This document shows, in pieces, positions 9,876 through 20,421 of a stretch of 23,146 nucleotides of DNA. The translations under genes were made by a program, and so were the position numbers. A model generated the notes under the pieces. The model was given only the letters and a program-made list of their open reading frames with translations, had not been told where the DNA came from and ran no database searches. How positions within the stretch are numbered: the stretch's first letter is position 1; every line of letters starts with the position of its first letter. This stretch comes from Scytalidium lignicola (lineage: Eukaryota; Ascomycota; Leotiomycetes). Location: positions 1-23,146 of the forward strand of contig NCSJ02000493.1 in the NCBI GenBank assembly GCA_002812745.2, written 5' to 3'.

Positions 9876-10380
9876 TTTGCTTGGGGCGATGCGGGAGGGG
9901 CAATGTTCAAACGCCAGGCCTGTGACCTGATAAATATACCTTTTTGCCCAAAGCTATGAGGCAATAGAAAGATGGCGACCTGCTTCGGGCCAATGGGAGC
10001 GGTAGGTCGCAACGCCTGTCGCTGCATGCTCTCTCGCTGGATGGAAGGCTGACCAGGTCAGCCCCAGTCAGCTCAAGTCTCCGAAGGTGACTCTTACGGT
10101 GATTCTCATAGTAATTCCTCCTTTTGCCTACCGGAAAGCAGGTGGCCTTACAACTTTACAACTAAGTAGAAAGGGATTTCTAAAATAAAAAATAAAAATA
10201 AAATGACTACCGCTGAGTACAACCAACTGTGTCTTCTGAGCCTACCCTTCTTATCTTTTGAGTTACAGTCTTCTTGCAACTACTTTATTACTATTAACTA
10301 GATCTGTAGTCATTGGTGCGCAGCATCCACTCCAGATATTCATGCGAACGATACCGCTTCGTCCTTTCCAGTCTTTACAA
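9876..10380. other. Intergenic region between SMP-30-like and aconitase-family genes
   Basis: Both flanking genes are on the minus strand, so this holds the SMP-30-like promoter and the aconitase-family 3' end. An A-rich simple stretch (AAATAAAAAATAAAAATAAAAT) covers about 10183-10204. No ORF is credible. Confidence 0.5.
9931..9938 (-). promoter_or_regulatory. Possible TATA element of the SMP-30-like gene
   Basis: On the minus strand this reads TATATTTA, about 60 bases upstream of the ATG at 9875. Position and sequence fit a core promoter, but that is the only evidence. Confidence 0.3.
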
Positions 10381-12977
10381 CTACCATTTTAATTCATCAC
10401 CCTGCGTCGATCTTTCCATCGTGGCTTCCCCCCTCGTTGAACTTTTCTTCGCCGTCATCTTCTCCAGCAACCCTTTCCCCCATCTAGCAAATGCAGCGCT
10501 CATTCCTCCTTGCTGCCATAATTGGATCTCTAACTCGCTCAAAGTGAAAGCAAACTCTTTCCCGCCAACCCTGACTACCCGTCCATCAACATCAATTTTA
10601 ATGCCAATGGCATCTTCTGCAAGTCGATAGAACTCCTCATCCTGCATCACGATGCCTAGAAGACCCAGATTTGGCTGATTTCGTGCATATATAAATGCAA
10701 AGGATCGAGCAATTACGCATTGTACGCCCGCTCCCTGGAGCGCGGTGACCGCGTTTTCTCGTGACGAACCCACGCCAAAGGCTTTGCCAGCCACAACAAT
10801 GTTAAGACCCTCTTTAACGCGCTGCCGAAACTCCGGGTGCGTGTGGTATAGACAATACTTTCCTAGTTCCTCCGCCGATGGGTTGCCAATTAGGACCTCG
10901 GAAGGGGCAAGGGCGTCGGTGTCTATGAAATCGCCAAGAGTTTGGACTTTGCCGGTTATAATTTTATTGGGGGGAGTCACTTCCAAAGACACCATAGGCC
11001 TCTTTCCTGTCAGCTGAAGAGCTACAGGTATTGCATTCTGCTCTAGACCCATATCCTGAGTGCCCGGCTCGACGTAATGCGGCGGAGATGCCGCTTCCAA
11101 CTTTCTGCCCAGAATATCTTCTAGACGGCTGAGGTCAATCTCGTCGAGAAGAGGTGTTGGATCGGTAATAGTCATGTCAAAGCTGCTGGCCGCGACTGTA
11201 ACTGCAGACGCAAGACTCCCAATAGCGCCTATGCATGCGTTAGCAAATTTTCACAATCCAAGGAACACGTGCAAGTGACGACGAACCAGGGCCCATTCGA
11301 TTTTCAAAATTTCTGTTTTGGCTGCTCAGCCAAACCTCCCCCTTGGCAGCCTTGTCCACAGACATGCCTACGCAGTAGCTACAACCTGGAACCCCAATTT
11401 CGAATCCAGCTTGTCTGTAAATGTCCGCAAGACCTCCTATCTCTAAGTCATGAAGAATTGGGAGTGAGCCAGGGACGACCTTGCGCTTTCCATGGTTTAC
11501 AAATTTCCTGCCTCTCTTCAAACCGGCCTCAAGGACCAGAGCTCCAAGAACTAAATCCTCACGTGCAGTCGTACAGGCGCCGATGAAACATCCATCCAAC
11601 GCTGTACCAGCGACATCCCTAACAGGCACAACATCATCTGGGCTAGGGTAGCGAGCAATGAATGGCTCAACTTTGTGAAGGTTGATTGTGTGGCTCTCGG
11701 CATACCGGGCATCCTCATCGGGTCGATAGTATAATGCCTGCTTCTTGTACTTTGGATTTTTCCTCCGATCCAAGAAGCTTTTGGTGACTTCGTCGGGAAC
11801 ACAGATACCAGTAACGCCACCAAATTCCTGTTTGTAATCAACGTTAATAGACCTGAGATGGGATGGGATACGTACCGTTGTCATGTTGCAAAATGCGAAT
11901 CGAGCATCACAAGAGAGATAGTGCAACCCGGGACCCGTGTACTCGACTACTCTCTCGGCTGCAACAGTGTTCCTCTTGAGCTCCTTCAAGACATACAAGA
12001 TGATGTCTTTGCCTCCCAAGCCCGGTCTCGGCTTGTTGATGAAGCGAATTTCAACCGTTTCGGGAACTTTGATCCAAGTCTCGCCCGTCACAAGAGGCAG
12101 AGTTACATCGGCAACTCCAAGGCCAATTCCCAAACTTGATACACTCCCGGCAGAGCATGTATGCGAATCCGACCCGATTACCAGCATACCCGGCTGTGCC
12201 CTTTCCCGACAAAATTCCGTATGCATAATGGTATAATTCATTCCTTGGTACTCTGTCAACTTGAAAACTTTCCTTGCCCTCTCGCAAGACTCGATCAAGG
12301 GCCTGATCTTGGGATGATCGAGCGCGCGTGGATCAACAACGTGGTCACCAGCAATCCACAGCCTATCGTTGCGGAAGATGCCCGGTGTGCCGAGCGACTC
12401 GTACGTCTTTTCCATCACGGACCATGAGAGCTCGGATGCAATGACCCAGTCGACATCAAGGCGGATTACATCTCCTGGTTTGACCTCGCCTTTGCGGGCA
12501 ACGTCGTGGGAAGCAAATATCTTTTCGGCAAGTGTCATGCCCCGACGGCCCTCTGGGCGATGTTCTAGGACCGGTGCGGGAGAAGAATTGCGGTCTTGAT
12601 AGTTGAGCGCTTCTAAGTATGCTGATACGAAGAACAGAACTTCGGAAGTCTCCAAGTCATTGAAGCCATGATCTGCAGGGAACCCGAGTCCGCCAAAGTG
12701 TGGCTCAGTGGTGCAGTGATTATACACTTCTTGCAAGGCCTCGGCCTCACGAGTATGCTGGTGCAAAGTCAAGCGTTCGGACAGACTTCCGATTTGGGAG
12801 AGAATGTTTCCTGAGAAGGGGAAGGCTATTGTAGCCCGTTAGAAACTGCTCTCCGGCGAACAACCCTTCCAGGATAAATGACCTACATGTCACGTCTATA
12901 GATATAGGTCTTATTTCGCCAAGAAGCTTCGCCAAATGTTGGCCAACAGCGGCATCCTCATTTCTCGTGCCAGACAT
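10381..12977 (-). CDS. Fused aconitase/3-isopropylmalate isomerase family hydro-lyase
   Basis: A [4Fe-4S] hydro-lyase of the aconitase superfamily, catalytic (LeuC-like) and swivel (LeuD-like) parts fused as in fungal isopropylmalate isomerase. Exons on the minus strand are 12977-12887, 12825-11876, 11827-11287 and 11228-10381, giving 809 aa (yeast Leu1 about 780). Introns are 61 bp (GTAGGT donor), 48 bp (GTACGT, branch ATTAAC, TACAAACAG) and 58 bp (GTTCGT, GCTAAC, CATAG). The 48-bp intron is a multiple of three without a stop, so it could be read through; splicing restores CNMTT-EFGGVTG. The 58-bp intron has in-frame stops that make the gene look like two; splicing restores [14 protein letters not shown]. 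Cluster cysteines are near residues 432, 496 and 499 (GACTT, PGCSYC), with SDSHT at 249-253 and swivel motif FGVGSSRE near 678-685. No obvious mitochondrial presequence. Next to PrpD- and PrpB-like genes it may hydrate an alkyl-cis-aconitate; ordinary leucine-pathway function is less likely but not excluded. Confidence 0.88.
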
Positions 12978-13549
12978 GGTGAACTTGTTTCAAAACGAAA
13001 CTGTTGCTCCGGGTACTAATAAGTTTTTGATAATACTGCTTTTGATCACCAAGTCGTATCGCATCTCGTCGCTCTTCTCTGAAACGAATATTCAATGCAG
13101 TAAGCTCACATTATCTAGTATGTTTCAAGATTAGGCCCCCCGCAAAATCACGTAAGGCACTTTTACCTTGCTCGAAGAGGACAGACGCCGATTTTATCGA
13201 GACCCGGAGTTTAGATATGCACCCTATAACGTTACGGATGATCTTCTCCGTGTACTTCGTAGTTAACGGCAAATATGTTAGTGCTTACAAGTGTGCCGTA
13301 CTGCGTCCCCCCACCACTTCAAATGCGAGATTTCAACAATTGCTCTTCTGAGGAAGGTACTCTGTTCTGGCTGCTTAGCCGTTTCTACCCAGGGCCACTC
13401 TTTTAGGGGAAAATCCCGCTCAAATGATCAATACAGCAAATTTTTAGATTATTGAAATTAGGATTTGTTCAAGTACCACAATCACCATCACTATCAAGGT
13501 CAAAGCAAAAATCAATTTCCTTATCTCACTTGATAATTTTGTTTCAGCC
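12978..13549. promoter_or_regulatory. Shared divergent promoter region (aconitase-family and lyase genes)
   Basis: These 572 bases separate the start codons of two divergent genes for successive steps of one proposed pathway, so co-regulation from here is likely. I see scattered CGG/CCG triplets (for example TCCGGGTACT near 13008, ACCCGGAG near 13202 and ACGGAT/CTCCGTG near 13235-13252) that could serve a Zn2Cys6 factor, but no clear repeated operator. There is no ORF. Confidence 0.5.
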
Positions 13550-14529
13550 ATGGCTGCTGCTCGCCTGCGGGAGCTCCTCCGGCGGGATGATCACATCACC
13601 ATCTGTTCCGGCGTCTACGACGGCCTCACAGCTCGAATTGCGCTTCGTGACGATTTTGAGTGCCTCTACATGGTATGTCTCGTACAAAAGCCTCTCAACC
13701 TTCTCCCCAACTCATCTCACGTGCTTTCTCCCACACCTTCAGACAGGTGCNGGGCACTAGTATATCCCGCCTCGGCATGCCCGACCTGGGCATGATCACC
13801 ATGAACGAAATGCTCGCCAACGCAGCCATGATCGCATCCCTCGACCGCAAAGTTCCCCTCATCGCTGACGCTGACACGGGTTACGGGGCGCCGATAATGG
13901 TGGCCCGAACGGTCAAGTCGTACATCGCGGCCGGCATTGCCGGGCTCCATCTAGAAGACCAGGTTCTCTCCAAGCGATGTGGGCATCTACTCGGTAAAGA
14001 AATCGTCGACGAGGAGACCTTTCTAAGTCGGATCAGGGCGGCGGTAATTGCGAGGGAAGAAATGAAGGCGAGCATTGGTGAGACGGCGGGGGATATTGTG
14101 TTGATTGCGCGGACGGACGCGCTGCAGGTTACGGGGTTTGTGGAGGCGGTAGGGAGGTTGGAGAAAGCGGTTCAGGCGGGCGCCGATGTTGCCTTTTTGG
14201 AAGGACCGACCAGCTTCGAGCAGTGTAAAATGGCCTGTGAGAAGTTGGCGCCCACGCCCGTATTGCTTAACATGGTTCCGGAGGGCGTGACGCCAAATCT
14301 GACGGCCGCGGAGGCGAAAGAAGCTGGATTCAAGCTTATTATTTTCCCTGGAGTGATGGTGACTGCAGTCTATGATGCTTGTACTGCTGCGAGTAGAGAG
14401 CTTAAAAGTACAGGTGCAGTCAAGCCGGGAAAGGTAGGGCCAAAGGCCTTGTTCGACGTTTGTGGGCTTTCTGATTGTATACAGCTTGATAAGAAGGCTG
14501 GGGGACAGGGTTATTTAAATGGAGTATGA
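13550..14529 (+). CDS. Isocitrate lyase/PEP mutase family lyase (PrpB/OAH-like)
   Basis: A small (about 302 aa) member of the ICL/PEP mutase superfamily, which includes bacterial 2-methylisocitrate lyase PrpB, dimethylmalate lyase and fungal oxaloacetate acetylhydrolase. Exon 1 is 13550-13672; a 70-bp intron (GTATGT ... CTTCAG) ends at 13742; exon 2 runs to 14529. Metal-site motif DADTGYG is at residues 83-89, EDQ at 112-114 and the catalytic loop KRCGH at 118-122, the Cys marking lyase or hydrolase members. Just after the intron an ambiguous base N at 13751 adds one base. Omitting it gives the family phrase TGAGTS; keeping it puts a stop in that frame. Using the CAG at 13746 as acceptor instead keeps frame but loses the motif. 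The proposed role is cleavage of an alkylisocitrate to succinate plus a 2-oxo acid; oxaloacetase is the main alternative. It is divergent to the aconitase-family gene. Confidence 0.85.
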
Positions 14530-14965
14530 TTTAATGAACAGAGCAATTAAGTTGCGACATCTTCTGATCTACAGATGGAAAAATTTCCTATTAATTCTGT
14601 CTTAAACATCAGATCATTCATTCTTTCGAATCGATAGCTCCTAGGCTCGCTACGTATCAAAATTGAACGAAACTTTCACCATGTAGATGTCTTCGTTAAG
14701 ACTCTCAGTCCATTTCAAACCCTCTAATACTTTAAACGTCCGTGATATTGAAGTCTGATTGAGAGGGTATGTGAAGTGAACTGGATTGAATTAAACTGGC
14801 TATATCTAAATGTCATATCTATAGATATATATATAACCAAAAATACAAGTGTTTCTATATATAAATAATGGTATACATAGCTAAAATATCAAGGGCAAGC
14901 TAGGTCTACTTTTAGTATAGTATTAATCTAGTTAGCCTTCTCCTACTAGACTGGGGGAAGGGGGG
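14530..14965. other. Intergenic region downstream of the lyase gene
   Basis: No gene is visible. It becomes AT-rich after about 14800 (TATAGATATATATATAACC) and ends in a G-rich run (CTGGGGGAAGGGGGG) that abuts the left end of the inverted-repeat element. Confidence 0.5.
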
Positions 14966-14966
14966 C

Positions 14967-15775
14967 TATCAAGGACTTCTTGATTGTCTCTGTTGTACAA
15001 TCAATTGACGGCCTATTGACGGTCTGGCTGCACGGACTTCTAGCACGCCTAACCTTGAAATCGAGGTCTAGAAGATATCGTAGCACAAGCAGGCAAGAAA
15101 GAGAATAGTATAAATATTACTTTTGTAACAGACTCGAAAAGATATTTAGCAAAGTGTAGCACATAAGTGTTTTCTAAGAAGTATGCCAAAGTAGAAATAA
15201 GTAGCCGATTTGAGGCACAGGACCTAATACTGAAAATCAGTAAGTATACTTGTAAAAACGGCCAACCTTCTTCTTTTCTGTAATCTTTCTTAGCTTGTAC
15301 TAGATATTGCAAGTCCTACTTTCTACGCCGTAGAACTGTACCTTAAACCCGCCACTTATTTCTACGCCGTAGAGTGTGGAAGTACGTGCGCAAGCTACTA
15401 TATCGAATCGAGATGCAATGTTTATAAATCATGAGCGATTGGAAGTTGTGCATACCAATCGACTAATCGCACTCGCGCTCTCGTACTTCGTATATACCAG
15501 CTGTCATCGAATCCTCTGCTCCTCGTATTTTAGTGTCTCCCTAGTGTGCACGGCTGAAAACTGCCCTGGGGTCCGGGTACCTGAGCCTGATTAGCTCTAA
15601 ACCTGGGCTCACTAAAATATGTAGCAAGGGCGGTTGATAGGGGTATACGGGGTATAAAATGAGGGTCCGAGGCCGAGGTTGAGTCCGACTGTAGCGTGCT
15701 AGAAGTCCGTGCAGCCAGACCGTCAATAGGCCGTCAATTGATTGTACAACAGAGACAATCAAGAAGTCCTTGATA
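14967..15775. mobile_element. Non-autonomous TA-flanked DNA element with 83-bp perfect inverted repeats
   Basis: Bases 14966-15048 are the exact reverse complement of 15694-15776 (83 of 83). The ends read cTA|TCAAGGACTTC and GAAGTCCTTGA|TAg, so a TA target duplication (14967-14968 and 15774-15775) around an 805-base element fits the Tc1/mariner superfamily rule. The 645-base interior has no transposase-like frame, so it would be a MITE or internally deleted copy mobilised in trans. The interior also carries a 13-base near-palindrome twice (see the separate entry). Perfect identity of the arms suggests a fairly recent insertion or arm homogenisation, and it lacks the AT-rich decay seen in the other elements. 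Confidence 0.85.
15322..15373. repeat. Repeated near-palindrome TCTACGCCGTAGA
   Basis: TCTACG-C-CGTAGA occurs at 15322-15334 and 15361-15373 within the inverted-repeat element, 39 bases apart. Each copy is its own inverted repeat around a central C and could bind a dimeric protein such as a transposase; that is speculation. Confidence 0.6.
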
Positions 15776-16304
15776 GTCAACCTTCTTAATTGTTAAAGGT
15801 AGATCAATCATCTATATAGGTCGATAATTCATACAACCTAAATCGTTATTAGAATTAACTGTTAGAGAAGCAGGACTAGAGATTGAGTGTCTATAGTTTT
15901 AAGGAACTCCTTGACAGTTACAAAATTTGGCGGTCTATTAATTATCTCCTGACTATCAAAATACTGCTGCAAAAGCCTTTATGGTAGACGACAGAGCGAT
16001 TAACTTCTTTTCGGTCGTACCTCCTTTCAAGAAGCAAAATCGACTAATTAGAGGCCTTTATTATTGACTGCAACCTTTGTATCTGCAGTGCTGACTATTT
16101 CGCGGCACAGCGAGGCACAGTGACGATGACGCCATTACCGGTTCGCAGACCACGAAGTAGTTAAGCAACATATGTAGGCTGACAGAGGCTGACAGTACTG
16201 TATCTTTTCAGCTCCAGCAGCCTGCCCATCTTACTTAACCTACGGAGTTTTTCTTATCGTACAACGCCTCTTCCATCATCATTGTCAAGCGATCATCGAA
16301 CGAA
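15776..16304. promoter_or_regulatory. Upstream region of the Zn2Cys6 regulator gene
   Basis: About 530 bases lie between the mobile element and the regulator's ATG. They contain short direct repeats (GGCTGACAGAGGCTGACAG at about 16179-16197) and a C/T-rich stretch just before the ATG, typical of fungal promoters. No ORF is evident. The inserted element has displaced whatever originally lay further upstream. Confidence 0.4.
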
Positions 16305-19300
16305 ATGTCACCAATTACAGATCCAGCAAAACGCCTTTCATGCAATCGCTGCCACGTTCAAAAGCTCCGTTGTCCACGGCAAAGCTTTGATGATGGGGAA
16401 AGCTGTACCAGGTGCTTGCGTATGGGAGCCGAATGTGTGTACAGCCCCCCTCACCCCAAAGGTCGCCCTCGGATGAAACCCAAGCCTGCTATAGCCTCCG
16501 AGTCTGGGAGAAATAGTAACTCAGCTGCCCGAACGAGGGCCGCTCCGAAGCAGTTGCCTGCCGTAAGTACTAGTCTCATTTTATCACTATCTCATGAAGT
16601 CCTACTTCGTACTTCGTATGTTTTTGAAGCGTCTGCTTTTTTTAGCTTCGGGACTGGAAGTTTTCAACTGAGCACGCCGCCAATAATACTGCCACAGCCA
16701 ATGCCAGTGCTAACTAGTATTAACAGCGGGGATCACAGCAACAACCGGACACACGAAGGGAAAAGGCCCCTGACGTCTCAGCAATCTCTCCGCGATGGGG
16801 TTCAAAAGCGTCTGATGCACGTATCGGCCGTCGTCATGCGACTTTCGAGTCATCACCACTCTTCAATCATGCTCCGTTCAATGAACATCCCCCCAGGCTT
16901 GCAGGTGTCGACTCTTCGTCTTTCCAGCCGATGCAACACCGAGACATTTCTGAGTCGGATGACAAATCTCAACAGCCGGCGGCTATGAACAAGAGCATAT
17001 TAGAGGGAGATATGTCTGTTCCACCTGACGCTGCAGGGCGTCTTGCTGATCGTCAGCGATATCCTGGATCGGGCAGCGAAGAGGACGAGAACGATTTATC
17101 GCCTACAGGCTATATGGGGCCGGGCACATCTTCGAGATCTCTTCAATATGTTGGGGGTGCCTTCTGGGCTCTCATTTCTGGTCAGGTAATGACTTCGCGA
17201 TGGCGGTGATTCTGCATGGCAGCTAACACACTCCAGGAACCGCTCTGCGACACTTTTATAAACGCCACCAATGTGTCCCCCAGGACTAAGGCGCAACTGG
17301 GCCATGACGCAGCCGGCTTGGTCAATTTACTCAAAGAGATTCCCACTAAGGCAGTCTGCGACCTGTTTGTATCTTCCTTCCTCGTCGGCGTTCGCTCCAT
17401 TTATCCACTCATCCACCTCCCCACGTTTTGCAGGGATTACGATATGTTCTGGCGTTGGTACATGCATAGCGACCCGTCGACCTTTGACCTACTCATAGAT
17501 GATCCGACTTTCATCCCGCTTCTCTTATCCGCTCTATTCTGTGGAGCTGTTGCTGCTCCGGCAACCTTTTGGTCAGGCGCTCGGCCGCTGGCATGCCTAG
17601 ATATTGACACCACAATTGATCAGTTACGTAAAGCCTATCTTAAAGGCCTCGATTACTGTGAGTATACAAGACGTCCGACCCTGAACACACTAGTAGCCGC
17701 TATTCTTGGCCATTGCTGCTCAAGACCAGCGGGAGATGGCTTTGATGATCATTCATTCATCAGCACGGTGGTGCGTGTTGCCCAAAATATGGGGCTACAT
17801 CGCGACCATGCACCCCCAGGGCTCGACTCAACGGCTCGTGAGACACGACGCCATATTTGGTGGCATGTAGTGTGTTTGGATACACAACATTTCCTTCGGT
17901 ACGGCTCTCAATCATACTGTGGAACTGAAGGTAGTCAGTGGGACGTACAAATGGTATACGAAGCGAGTGATGAATCTATCCCAGAGCCTCAACTTGGACC
18001 ATCCGCACCGGCGCCGGCTTTGAACCTGCGCAGGGCCACAGTAATGACCGTTTTTGCCATAGGTCGGTACGAAACGGCACGGTTTATGCATACACGTAAG
18101 TAGTTAACAGAGTCTCTTTGCATAATCCTAGCCTGTCTCGGGAGTGAGTGTTACCTAAGAAATAGAAATACCTATGGTGGGACCTACAACTGTGTATAAT
18201 CCCAGAATACTTGACATTTTTGCGTAGAGAAGGAATGTCTGTGTCTGACTTTAAATTATAGTGTTGAATCGCGTGAACAGCTGTCATCCCTTCAACCAGG
18301 CGGACTTCTACGTTTTTCTCGGAGAGTATAAGAAGCTATACTCGAAAGTAGATGCCCTGATAAACAGGCTGCCTGCTCAAGGTATTCCTGAGCAGGGGTT
18401 TCTTCCTTTCTGGATGGCGAGCGCTTCCACGTTGACACACGAACCTCCGCACATGGACCGATCCAAGGATCCATGCGCCTTCACAGCATGGGCCAGAGCT
18501 GTTCTCACCACGCTCCTGAAGGGCTCTTTGCTGGGGCTTCAGAAAATATTTCTGGGCCATCCAAGTTTGACTTCTGAGCAGAACGACGAGCTGTGGACGA
18601 GGTGAGCTTTTGTGCCAGCCTGCTTGAAATGCACCCGAGTGATGCTCCTGTGACCCAGATGCGCAGCGACGATTTATAGACCACGAAACTAATGGTTCTG
18701 CAGTACCTTTCGATTGAGCGTTGATTTCATCCGCCACGTACTACAAATCTTGCGAGTGCAGGCATTTGCCCCATATTTCTGGTTCCTCACGTCCAACGTC
18801 TCCGCCTTCCAGGCTATTTTCCTCATCCTGAGCTACCTCAAAAATAATCCCTCCAGCCAAGAAGGCCAACTTGCCCGCTCTCTTGTCGACGAGATCCTTA
18901 AGATTCTCTCACCATCCACGGGCTCTAGGAGCCCAGTTCTCGCAGCACAGCAATCATCTCGCCCTACCGATCCAGATACAGTCTGGTACCTGCTCAAAGC
19001 CATGCATATAGAATCTGATACCCAAGAGGTGCGCCAAAGATCAATGACGCCCAAGAAATCCCAATCAATAGACTATAAGGCCAGGGCATCTCAAACAAGC
19101 AGTCACAGCAATAGTATCACCGTATCAGCGCCCACCTCCCAATCTCGGCAATCCGAACAAACGTCCACAGTAATGTCATTCGCCCCAAGCCACCAAAAAA
19201 ACCCGCAAGCGAGCGTCTTGACTGGAGACATGGCATCATCGGGACTCGATTTCGGGTCCTTCTCCCAAGATGTCATTAGCACAGGAAGCACAACAGGTTC

Positions 19301-19412
19301 TCAAGCCCCTTGGGAACTGGACTCATTTTTTGATTCTGCTGACCTCGACTTTTGGTCCGGCATTCTCTCGCAGGGATCGGAGGATCTAATCATGGCTGGA
19401 GACTTGTCGTGA
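16305..19412 (+). CDS. Zn(II)2Cys6 transcription factor with fungal-specific TF domain
   Basis: Probable pathway-specific nuclear regulator. Exons are 16305-16562, 16727-17185, 17237-18095, 18262-18601 and 18704-19412, with consistent phases, giving 874 aa. The binuclear cluster is C13-x2-C16-x6-C23-x10-C34-x2-C37-x6-C44, followed by basic PHPKGRPRMKPKP. A long Ser/Pro-rich linker follows. The middle region (from about residue 265: SFLVGVRSIYPLIHLPTFCRDY) matches the fungal_trans domain, including the NMGLHRD and RRHIWWHVVCLD phrases. The C terminus is Ser/Gln-rich and ends acidic (WELDSFFDSADLDFWSGI), a likely activation region. Intron 1 (164 bp) could instead use an internal acceptor at 16645, but that frame meets a stop within about 25 codons (phase 0) or misses the downstream frame. 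It sits between the lyase and the enoyl-CoA hydratase genes and probably controls the neighbouring genes; this is inferred from location. Confidence 0.85.
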
Positions 19413-20182
19413 AGGTGGCCATGAATATAGATGAAGAAAACACAAGCAAAGCTTGCTAGTTAAACATGTAATAATTGATATACTGAAGAAAGAAAAGAGT
19501 AAATAACTATATAATATTCTACATATACTATATTATTAATAACCTCTGAGAATACTAAGGCGAAAAGCTAAAAGGTTGATTAAATGGTTATGTTATGAAA
19601 ATAGTATAGCTTACAGACTTAAACAGCTAATAGAATAGCTGAAAAGAGCTCTCAAGAACTAATCATACATGCAGAAAGTGTATCAAATTACATAAAGGGG
19701 TTCACAATGTTTTCGATATTATATAGAAATACCTGACCTCGGGAGCAATATATCTATCCCCTCGGGCCGTGGAAGCCACTTTGCAGCCACTTTTAGCGTT
19801 ATGCCTAAGGCTACATTTCAAGAAGTACAAACCACCAAATAAAGACAATTACTTATTTAAACGTAATAACTTGTTAAGTTGATTTAATTAAAGTAAAATG
19901 ATAATTTACTTGATATTGTATTATGAAAATCAATAGATTAATTTTATTTTATTTGAGAGTGGTTCTGTGGTTTCTGATAAATTATTATACTTGTATAGAT
20001 ATTCATGCCTGATTTGTTTATGCGATCTTACGTGATCCCGGGCTCGAGGGGATAACTAATAAATTTACCACTGTTCTCGGACGTCCTTTGGAACAGCGAT
20101 AGGCATAAATAATTCCATAACGGTAAACACCTGAAACGTATACGTTTTTATACCTGGGTGCCCCCTATACCTCCTATACTCG
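19413..20182. other. AT-rich gene-free region downstream of the regulator
   Basis: No gene is found. Composition is AT-rich with many TTAA/TATA words around 19480-19620 and 19850-20000, which may be old RIP-affected repeat remnants, but no coding trace is recognisable. Confidence 0.45.
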
Positions 20183-20266
20183 TAACCACTTCCGAATACT
20201 TTTTCTAAGGTCCCCCCTTAGAAAAAGTATTCGGAAGCCCTTAGAAAAAGTATTCGGAAGTGGTTA
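20183..20266. repeat. 28-bp perfect inverted repeat with an extra tandem half-copy
   Basis: The left arm 20183-20210 starts TAACCACTTCCGAATACTTT; the right arm 20239-20266 is its exact reverse complement. A second copy of 22 bases of the right arm lies at 20216-20237, directly in front of the complete one. The whole could fold into a long hairpin with the extra copy in the loop. It resembles the fused ends of a DNA transposon or a foldback remnant. No coding sequence is associated. Confidence 0.85.
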
Positions 20267-20421
20267 TGGATGACCTCTGTCGGCGGCTCTACGGGTGGTT
20301 CACTGCAAGCTCAACATCGTTTTCTACTTCACCTGCTGGCAATTTCTCAAACAAGTATTTCCTTATGAACGCATTTCAATTAACAGGTTAAGTTTCGTTT
20401 TAGGGTCAATTTCATGCACCT

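Noticed and set aside
11937..12427. Several plus-strand ORFs opposite the aconitase-family gene
   Set aside because: They are antisense shadows of a strongly conserved coding region.
15049..15312. 87-codon minus-strand ORF inside the inverted-repeat element as a transposase
   Set aside because: It is too short, with no helix-turn-helix or DDE-like signature; the element is better read as non-autonomous.
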